Shown here: positions 16,596 to 21,856 of the stretch, piece after piece
Layout of the letters: every line of letters starts with the position of its first letter
How positions within the stretch are numbered: the stretch's first letter is position 1
NCBI GenBank assembly: GCA_002372325.1
Contig: DFFT01000168.1
Span: 1 to 21,856 of the forward strand
DNA: 21,856 nucleotides
From: Succinivibrionaceae bacterium UBA3769
GTDB taxonomy: Bacteria > Pseudomonadota > Gammaproteobacteria > Enterobacterales > Succinivibrionaceae
Direction: 5' to 3'
Made by a program: the position numbers and the translations under genes
The notes under the pieces: generated by a model
Database searches by the model: none
What the model saw: the letters and a program-made list of their open reading frames with translations, nothing else
Told to the model about the DNA's origin: nothing

Positions 16596-16799
16596 TTAAC
16601 AGGATCCTCCTGCCATAAATGAAAACACTTCAATCACATCGCCGTCCGCTACCGGGGTGTCGGCGAGCTTGTCCCGGGGAACAATTTCGTCATTGCGGGC
16701 CACGGCATAGTACTCCGGAAGATCCGGGATCTCCTTAAGAAGATCACGGAGACTCGCGGCGGAGGTGGTGACCTCCTTTCCGTTTAGCTGCACCTTCAT
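16596..16799 (-). CDS. thiS: ThiS, sulfur carrier protein with atypical C-terminus
   Basis: ThiS is a 67-residue ubiquitin-like carrier whose C-terminal Gly-Gly is adenylylated by ThiF and converted to a thiocarboxylate that feeds ThiG. The beta-grasp pattern is clear (MKVQLNGKEV ... IVPRDKLADTPVADGDVIEVFSFMAGG). The protein does not stop at Gly-Gly: it continues Ser-Cys before TAA. Standard ThiS proteins end exactly in GG, so this copy would need removal of SC, or a different chemistry, or would be inactive. The frame and stop are unambiguous. ATG overlaps the thiDE stop by 4 nt. ThiF is not in the window. Confidence 0.93.
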   Translation of the reverse strand: MKVQLNGKEVTTSAASLRDLLKEIPDLPEYYAVARNDEIVPRDKLADTPVADGDVIEVFSFMAGGSC

Positions 16800-18739
16800 G
16801 ACCGCCCGTCCTCCCGGCCCTTGGCTTTTCCGCGATGGGATTTTTTAGCGGTCTTGCCGGCGTCATTGCTTTTGCGGCGGGGAGATTTTCCGGAGGAGCC
16901 CCAGGGACTCCGGGCCTTTGCAGAAGCAGAGGTTTTACCGGAAGCTGCCGCCGGAGCAAGCCCGGAATCATCTTCAGCTGCTGCGGGTTCTGCTGAGGCC
17001 CGATCCTCCGGAGCCTCAGGAACTGCTTCCTTATCTTTCGCCTTCGCTTCCTTTGCCGCTCCTCTATTGGTAACCGCCTGTCCGTCAGCTTTTTTCTGCG
17101 GCTTCTTCAGGGCGGAGGCCTTCTGCTTGGCGCTATTTTCAGAAACGCCTTCCTCGGTGTCCCGGATGTCATGTTTAAGGAGCTGCTCCTGCCAGTCCTT
17201 AATGGCCGCTTCCGGATCCGGGGCTTCGGTGATGGCCGTGATTACCGCAATGCTGCCAACGCCGGTGTTAAGCACCTCCTCCGCATTGTCAAGCTTGATG
17301 CCGCCGATGGCCACCAGAGGATAGATGCGGCCCAGCATCCGGACATACTCCGCCAGCTTGTCCGTGCCCTGAGGAGCCGAAGGCATCTTCTTGGAATTTG
17401 TCGGAAAAATATGTCCGATGGCGATGTAGGAAGGCTTTATCTGGAGCGCCCGGCAGGCCTCGGCATAGCTGTGAGTGGAAACCCCCAGCCTGAGGCCGGA
17501 CTTTCTGATAAAGGCGAGATCGCAGGCTTCCAGATCCTCCTGCCCCAGGTGCACCCCGTAAGCGTGCTCCTCCGCAGCCAGCTCCCAATGGTCGTCAATA
17601 AAGACCCGGGCATGGAATTCATGTCCCAGAGCCACGGCCTTCCGGATCTCCTCCCGGAGCTCTTCCTTGGTTTTCCAGGACTTGATGCGGAGCTGAACGG
17701 TGCGGACTCCGGCCTCCAGGCAACGGCGGAGCCAGTCATTGTCAGGCACTACCGGGTAAAGGCCCAGATTCCGGGGGCATTCCGGGAAGCCCGGGAGATT
17801 GTCCCCCACCCGCTGCCGGAATTCCGCGAAGCTTCGGAACAGGAGCGGGAGATCCTCAAATTCCGGATTTTTGCCGCTGTCTCCCAGAATTCTCATGTCG
17901 GAAAACTCCGCCCGGGATTCCCGGATGCGGCGGGAAATGTACATCTCCGCCCGGGTGAGCGCCTCCTCCATGGGATAGCCCAGCCCCAGGAACGCCGCAA
18001 TGGCGCTGGACAGAGCGCAGCCGGTGCCGTGCACCCGATCCGGCTCCCCGGCATTGAAGAAGGTTCTCCGATGCACCAGTGCCGTGATCCGGTTATCCGT
18101 ATGGCTGCACAGCATGTTCAGGATCATGTTCTTAAGAGCGGGATTGTCGGTGTACTGCTCCAGATGACCGCCCTTGATATAGACGTATTCCGCTCCGGCC
18201 TCGGCAAACCAGTCCGCAGCGGTGCGGGCCCAGAGGCCGCAGCTCTCGGTGGTGTCCAGGGACTGCTTCGTATCGGACATCTGCATGGCTTCGGTGACAT
18301 TGGGAGTCACCATGGTTACCATGGGCAGCAGATCCAAGGCGGCTCTCCGGATATCCAGTTCGGAAAGCGGATCTCCGTTTCCGGCCACGGTTACAGGATC
18401 CCAGATCACCGGGAGTTCCATGCCGCGGATCTCCCGGAGTTTGATAAGAAAGCTTTCCACTGCCCGGAAGACTTTATCCGTGGGGATAAGGCCGATCTTT
18501 ACCGCACGGATCTTAAACACTATATCGGGGGCCAGCGCGGTACGCAGCACGTCCTTGACGCAGCTCTTCTTTACCGGTTCCGCCTGCAGCACCTGAATTC
18601 CGGTCTGCGCCGTAACAGCGGTTACGGCCACCACCGGAACCAGACCCAGCTCCGTTACCGTCCGGACATCCTGAAAGGCTCCGGCTCCGCAGCTGGAATC
18701 CGTTGCTGAAATAATAAGAACTATTCCGCGGTCAGACAT
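16796..18739 (-). CDS. thiDE: ThiD-ThiE fusion: HMP(-P) kinase / thiamin phosphate synthase
   Basis: This is a 647-residue bifunctional enzyme. The N-terminal part (about 1-275) is a ribokinase-fold HMP/HMP-P kinase, with SCGAGAFQDVRTVTELG near the N-terminus, YIKGGHLE, and the active-site HGTGCALSSAIAAFL. The central part (about 318-525) is thiamin phosphate synthase of enterobacterial type: YPVVPDNDWLRRCLEAGVRTVQLRIK, VHLGQEDLEACDL, GLRLGVSTHSY, IAIGHIFPTNSKKMPSAPQG, VAIGGI and GVGSIAVITAITEA. A tail of about 125 residues follows (about 522-647). It is Lys/Ala/Ser/Glu-rich, ends in strongly basic text (SPRRKSNDAGKTAKKSHRGK), looks disordered and matches neither enzyme. AGGAGG upstream of the ATG supports the start; the first 19 nt lie within the end of thiC. 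The stop overlaps thiS by 4 nt. Confidence 0.95.
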   Translation of the reverse strand: MSDRGIVLIISATDSSCGAGAFQDVRTVTELGLVPVVAVTAVTAQTGIQVLQAEPVKKSCVKDVLRTALAPDIVFKIRAVKIGLIPTDKVFRAVESFLIKLREIRGMELPVIWDPVTVAGNGDPLSELDIRRAALDLLPMVTMVTPNVTEAMQMSDTKQSLDTTESCGLWARTAADWFAEAGAEYVYIKGGHLEQYTDNPALKNMILNMLCSHTDNRITALVHRRTFFNAGEPDRVHGTGCALSSAIAAFLGLGYPMEEALTRAEMYISRRIRESRAEFSDMRILGDSGKNPEFEDLPLLFRSFAEFRQRVGDNLPGFPECPRNLGLYPVVPDNDWLRRCLEAGVRTVQLRIKSWKTKEELREEIRKAVALGHEFHARVFIDDHWELAAEEHAYGVHLGQEDLEACDLAFIRKSGLRLGVSTHSYAEACRALQIKPSYIAIGHIFPTNSKKMPSAPQGTDKLAEYVRMLGRIYPLVAIGGIKLDNAEEVLNTGVGSIAVITAITEAPDPEAAIKDWQEQLLKHDIRDTEEGVSENSAKQKASALKKPQKKADGQAVTNRGAAKEAKAKDKEAVPEAPEDRASAEPAAAEDDSGLAPAAASGKTSASAKARSPWGSSGKSPRRKSNDAGKTAKKSHRGKAKGREDGRS

Positions 18740-20418
18740 TTATCGATCTCCTCCTGACTTAAATTTTTAATTTCCCGGGACAGTCTGGCAGAACAGAACT
18801 TGGGGCCGCACATAGAGCAGTAATGGGAATTTTTATGGCACTCCTCCGGAAGATCCTCATCATGGAATTTCCGGGCTCTCTCGGGATTAATGCTGAGAGC
18901 GAACTGATCCTCCCAGCGGAACTCAAAACGGGCCTTGCTCATGGCATTGTCCCAGGCCATGGCGGCGGGATGGCCCCGGGCCAGATCCGCGGCATGGGCG
19001 GCAATGCGGTAGGCCATAAGCCCTTCCCGGACATCGTCCCTGCGGGGGAGTCCCAGATGCTCCTTGGGGGTTACATAGCAGAGCATGGCGGTACCCAGCC
19101 AGCCGATCATGGCAGCGCCGATGCCGGAGGTGAAATGATCATAACCGGGAGCGATATCGGTAACCAGGGGGCCCAGGGTGTAGAAGGGAGCGTTATGGCA
19201 GTAATCCTTCTGAAGATCCATGTTTTCTTTTATGAGATGCATGGGGACATGACCGGGGCCTTCGATAATGACCTGAACGCCCTTCTGCCAGGCTCTTTCC
19301 GCCAGCTCGCCCAGGATCTTAAGCTCGCCGAACTGGGCTTCGTCGTTGGCGTCATGCTGCGAGCCCGGACGGAGGCCGTCTCCGAGGGAGATTGCCACGT
19401 CATAGGAGGCGCAGATGTCGCAGATTTCATCAAAATTGGCGTAGAGAAAGTTTTCCTGATGATGGGCAATGCACCAGCGGGCCATAATGGAGCCGCCCCG
19501 GGAAACAATGCCGGTGAGACGCTTTGCGGCGGCGGGAATAAAGCGGCGCAAAAGTCCGGCATGAATGGTGAAGTAATCCACCCCCTGCTCCGCCTGTTCA
19601 ATGAGAGTATCCCGGAACACGTCAAAGGACAGATCCTCCGCTACGCCCTTAACCTTCTCCAGAGCCTGGTACAAAGGTACGGTTCCGATAGGCACCGGAG
19701 AATTTCTGAGGATCCATTCCCGGGTTTCGTGAATGCGGCTTCCGGTGCTGAGATCCATTACCGTGTCCGCTCCGTAAATGGCGCTGAAGACCATCTTTTC
19801 GACTTCCTCGGCCACGGAGGAGGAAACGCTGGAGTTTCCGATATTGGAGTTGATCTTTACCCGGAAGCGGGATCCGATGATCATGGGTTCGGCCTCGGGA
19901 TGATTGATATTGGCGGGAATAATGGCTCTGCCGGAGGCGATCTCCTCCCGTACCATTTCCGGGGTTACCGTATTATGAGGATCCCCGATATTCTCCCGGA
20001 GCGCCGCATAGCGCATTTCCGGAGTAATGACCCCGGCCCTGGCCAGAGCAAACTGGGTAATATTGGATCCGGCCCTGCCCTTTCTGGTGACCTTGGGAGA
20101 GGAAAGTCCGGCGGTGTCAGAGGCCGGTTTAATGATTTCGATATCCGATCTTGCCTGAAGCCAGGACTCTCTTAACAGCGGAATGCCCTTCTTTACGTCG
20201 ATTTCCGCGGCGGGATCCCCGTAAATGCCGGAGGTATCGTAAAGATCCAGATGTTCGCCGTTACTGAGATTTACCGTGCGGCAGGGCACCCGGAAGCTTT
20301 CGTCCGGGGAGGATTTGAAGGTACGGGATGATGAAGGATAGGCAAAGCCCTGCAGATGTCCCAGGCGTTCCTGAGCCTCCTGCTCGGCCTTCATGCGTTC
20401 CATAATTGCAGATGCCAT
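18721..20418 (-). CDS. thiC: ThiC, phosphomethylpyrimidine synthase
   Basis: ThiC is a 565-residue radical SAM enzyme that rearranges aminoimidazole ribotide into HMP-P, the pyrimidine half of thiamin. The C-terminal cluster motif C-S-M-C-G-P-K-F-C (about 530-540) is intact. The ThiC-associated N-terminal domain is present (LDLYDTSGIYGDPAAEIDV). Core text includes SRFRVKINSNIGNSS, MDLSTG, DYFTIHAGLL, SRGGSIMARWCIAHHQENFLY, SLGDGLRPGSQHDANDEAQF, EGPGHVPMHLIKENM and YTLGPLVTDIAPGYDH. It is the first gene of the operon, 58 nt downstream of a TPP riboswitch, and overlaps the start of thiDE by 19 nt. The start codon has only a weak GAGAG ribosome site, which may matter for riboswitch control. Confidence 0.98.
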   Translation of the reverse strand: MASAIMERMKAEQEAQERLGHLQGFAYPSSSRTFKSSPDESFRVPCRTVNLSNGEHLDLYDTSGIYGDPAAEIDVKKGIPLLRESWLQARSDIEIIKPASDTAGLSSPKVTRKGRAGSNITQFALARAGVITPEMRYAALRENIGDPHNTVTPEMVREEIASGRAIIPANINHPEAEPMIIGSRFRVKINSNIGNSSVSSSVAEEVEKMVFSAIYGADTVMDLSTGSRIHETREWILRNSPVPIGTVPLYQALEKVKGVAEDLSFDVFRDTLIEQAEQGVDYFTIHAGLLRRFIPAAAKRLTGIVSRGGSIMARWCIAHHQENFLYANFDEICDICASYDVAISLGDGLRPGSQHDANDEAQFGELKILGELAERAWQKGVQVIIEGPGHVPMHLIKENMDLQKDYCHNAPFYTLGPLVTDIAPGYDHFTSGIGAAMIGWLGTAMLCYVTPKEHLGLPRRDDVREGLMAYRIAAHAADLARGHPAAMAWDNAMSKARFEFRWEDQFALSINPERARKFHDEDLPEECHKNSHYCSMCGPKFCSARLSREIKNLSQEEIDKCLTAE

Positions 20419-20475
20419 AATTTACTCTCATTAAATATGGTCTGCCGGAACCGGGGAGCCGCTTTCCCGGGGGAC

Positions 20476-20557
20476 TCTGTTTCCTTCGCAGGCATTACCC
20501 TGAACAGGTTATACGGATTTCGCAGAAGCGATCTCAGCCGCGGGGCACTCCGACAGA
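20476..20557 (-). promoter_or_regulatory. TPP riboswitch (THI element) before thiC
   Basis: On the minus strand the THI-box consensus is clear: a closing P1 stem TCTGT/ACAGA, GGAGTGCC, the pyrimidine-sensing GCTGAGAT (CTGAGA at 20532-20537), a variable P3 arm, AACCTG, then GGGTAATGCCTGCGAAGGAAACAG. It should bind thiamin pyrophosphate and lower expression of thiC-thiDE-thiS-thiG-thiH. Between aptamer and ATG a short CCGGG/CCCGG hairpin is followed by no U-tract, so the output could be translational or Rho-dependent rather than a simple intrinsic terminator. Confidence 0.95.
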
Positions 20558-20574
20558 CGATGGTTGACATCATG

Positions 20575-20603
20575 ATTATCCGCTGAAACCTCCCGGAAAT
20601 CAA
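20575..20603 (-). promoter_or_regulatory. sigma70-like promoter of the thi operon
   Basis: TTGATT (-35, 20598-20603) and GATAAT (-10, 20575-20580) are separated by exactly 17 bp on the minus strand. The expected start of transcription, near 20568, is about 10 nt before the first stem of the TPP riboswitch. Confidence 0.7.
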
Positions 20604-20629
20604 TAAGGAAAACAGCGGGGGAGGTTTTT
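20586..20629 (+). terminator. terminator-like hairpin over the thi promoter
   Basis: On the plus strand AAACCTCCC (20586-20594) pairs perfectly with GGGAGGTTT (20619-20627), and the T-run continues to 20629. The loop is 24 nt. It overlaps the spacer and -35 of the thi promoter. It could stop antisense transcripts heading towards the plus-strand genes, or be an operator-like palindrome. The long loop lowers confidence. Confidence 0.35.
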
Positions 20630-20728
20630 CGGGAAGAGGCTGCAGGGGCCGGGCCAGGCCTGAAAACATGATTTAGAGCCGTGAAATGCCCTGCGGTTAA
20701 CTGTAGAATAAAGAGAGAGCCGGTCTTT

Positions 20729-20738
20729 GCATTAATGC
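20729..20738. promoter_or_regulatory. perfect palindrome GCATTAATGC upstream of the AlbA_2 gene
   Basis: A 10-bp perfect palindrome lies 31 nt before the AlbA_2 start, flanked by CCGG on both sides (20720-20723 and 20738-20741). Its position fits an operator, possibly autoregulatory. No binding protein is known to me. Confidence 0.3.
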
Positions 20739-20769
20739 CGGTGTAAAAATAAGACATAGGGAAAACAGC

Positions 20770-21609
20770 ATGAATCCTGGAAAACCGCACTTGGGCGAAT
20801 GCAAGAAAGGCGGCAGGAATGCGGGCGTAACAGTCAGCGCAACAGACGGTGAAACAGCGAGCATGAGTGAAGCAGTGAATGACAGAGATGGCGCCTGTGA
20901 GTTTTATGCCTCAGGCCCCGGCAATCCCGCTGAAACAGAACAGTATCTCAGAACAGCAGTGGCCTTTGCCAATGCCTCCGGCGGCAAGCTTATCTTCGGC
21001 GTTGATAATGGCTCCCGGAAGGTAATTGGCTTTCCGGATGACGAGATTTTCCCGAAGATGGATGCCATAAAGAGCAGCATTTTCGAGGCCTGCGAGCCCG
21101 CAGTGGTTCCGGTTATGGCATTTAAAGAACTGGACGGAAAAAAGATCCTTACGGCAGCAATTCGCCCCGGGATGGCCAAACCCTACTTTCTGAAAAAGCA
21201 TGGCACTGTCAGCGGCACCTTTATCCGCATGGCCGGAGTTACGCGGGAGGCCAGTCAAAGCATAATCTATGAACTCCGGCTGGAGGGAAAAAGCATCAGC
21301 TTTGATACCATGCAGGTTCAAGACGAAGCAGTATCCCCGGAGGAGATCGCCTGGCTCTCCGCAAGAATGTATCAGCAAGCCTGGGATCACTGCCCTTCCG
21401 CAGAGCAGAAACGCAATCTGAAAAGGGTTACCGCAAATGAGCTGGCATCCTGGAAAATCCTCTTTCCGTTCCAGGGCCAATACTATCCCACCAATGCCTG
21501 GAAGCTTCTTACAGATCCGGAGGAGCTTTTTCCGGAGGCCATCATCCAAATGGCTTTGTTCGAAGGCAGCACCCGGGCGGGTGTAGATAAAAAACTTTGG
21601 TTTTTATAG
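20770..21609 (+). pseudogene. Schlafen/AlbA_2 putative DNA-binding protein, 3'-truncated
   Basis: The N-terminal half carries the AlbA_2 (Schlafen-like) pattern: CEFYASGPGNPAETEQYLRTAVAFANASGGKLIFGVDN, then VIGFPDDEIF and IFEACEPAVVP, a domain found in putative transcription regulators and nucleic-acid-binding proteins. GTFIRMAGVTREAS is also typical of these proteins. The usual family length is roughly 400-500 residues; this frame ends at 279. The last recognisable family text is ALFEGSTRA, after which GVDKKLWFL and a stop follow. That break, near 21577-21580, is where I place the edge of inserted DNA. The ATG at 20770 has AGGG about 9 nt upstream; an internal ATG at 20862 (MSEAVNDRDG) would give a start closer to the domain. 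It is divergent from thiC and unrelated to thiamin. Confidence 0.72.
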
Positions 21610-21624
21610 ATATGGTGATACAAT
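21597..21624 (+). promoter_or_regulatory. possible promoter of the last, partial gene
   Basis: TTGGTT (21597-21602) and TACAAT (21619-21624) are spaced by 16 bp, 28 bp before the ATG at 21652. It begins inside the last codons of the truncated AlbA_2 frame, as expected if it belongs to inserted DNA. Confidence 0.4.
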
Positions 21625-21651
21625 GCTACTGGGGCAATCAGGGGGTTGTAT

Positions 21652-21856
21652 ATGCCAAAATCTAAAGATGAGATCGTTTCTGAAATTCAGCGTAACCTTG
21701 ATGAGTTTCAGGAAAAATTCAAGGAACGTACGTCAGATCCTGATAACTTTTTGACTATTTTTGAGATCGAGGAAATGTGGTCAGATCTGATCAACAAAAC
21801 CAATGTTTTATATTCAGATTATCTGAACAAGATGGTGGCTGAAATCGATCAGAAGA
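21652..21856 (+). CDS. unidentified protein, 5' part only (runs off window)
   Basis: The first 68 codons of a gene that continues past the window. GGGGG about 6 nt before the ATG could act as ribosome site, and a promoter candidate lies directly upstream. The sequence is acidic and helical (DEIVSEIQRNLDEFQEKFKE, then FEIEEMWSDLINKTNVLYSD) with no signal peptide. Base composition is clearly more AT-rich than in the rest of the window. I do not recognise it. Because it follows directly on a broken gene and has its own close promoter, it may be a transposase of an insertion sequence; the visible part is too short to say. Confidence 0.55.
   Translation, partial: MPKSKDEIVSEIQRNLDEFQEKFKERTSDPDNFLTIFEIEEMWSDLINKTNVLYSDYLNKMVAEIDQK

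Noticed and set aside
16595..16633. ATG at 16633 as start of thiG
   Set aside because: It would overlap thiS by 38 nt and add residues with no ThiG character. AGGAGG is placed for the ATG at 16594.
17171..18709. Long plus-strand open frame (512 codons) opposite thiDE; similar frames at 10226-11587 and 18823-20175
   Set aside because: They lie fully antisense to well-recognised genes, have His/Gly/Leu-rich shadow composition and no ribosome site. They follow from codon bias in the real genes.
1..21856. CRISPR array, tRNA or rRNA genes, prophage structural genes
   Set aside because: I saw no regularly spaced repeats, no tRNA cloverleaf or CCA ends, no rRNA consensus and no phage structural motifs on either strand.

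Overview
The window looks like chromosomal DNA of a host- or rumen-associated anaerobic gammaproteobacterium. A member of the Succinivibrionaceae or a close relative is my best guess, not a proof. The clues are a ThiE domain of enterobacterial type, an oxygen-sensitive tyrosine-lyase (ThiH) route to thiazole, a TPP riboswitch, and large anaerobe-type accessory families (DUF4143 and AAA-ATPase_like/PD-(D/E)XK proteins, DUF6273, a clostripain-type peptidase). No rRNA, tRNA or CRISPR array is visible.

Layout. (1) 1-1100, plus strand: the 3' part of a DUF4143-type ATPase/nuclease gene that is decayed at both ends, followed by a possible terminator. (2) 1211-4971, minus strand: a coupled pair, an AAA-ATPase_like/PD-(D/E)XK protein followed by a membrane-anchored DUF6273 protein. 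(3) 5292-11617, minus strand: a secreted C11 (clostripain-like) peptidase upstream of a 1305-residue SWIM/SNF2 helicase. (4) 12267-14301, minus strand: a CesT-like type III secretion chaperone followed by an unrecognised protein split in two frames at an A7 run. This resembles a chaperone-effector cassette. (5) 14628-20603, minus strand: a complete, tightly overlapping thiamin operon, sigma70-like promoter - TPP riboswitch - thiC - thiDE - thiS - thiG - thiH. (6) 20770-21856, plus strand: a Schlafen/AlbA_2-type gene cut short at what may be the left end of an insertion element, then the start of an unidentified gene that runs off the window.

How the genes work together. ThiC makes HMP-P. The ThiD half of the fusion phosphorylates it to HMP-PP. 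ThiS, ThiG and ThiH build the thiazole phosphate from DXP, sulfur and tyrosine-derived dehydroglycine. The ThiE half joins the two products into thiamin phosphate, and TPP feeds back on the riboswitch. ThiF, which activates ThiS, is not in the window.

The most unusual parts are the putative chaperone/split-effector cassette at 12.3-14.3 kb, a ThiS that ends in GGSC instead of GG, and a roughly 125-residue Lys/Ala/Ser-rich tail on the ThiDE fusion. The other accessory genes mostly show decay or lineage-specific family expansion.
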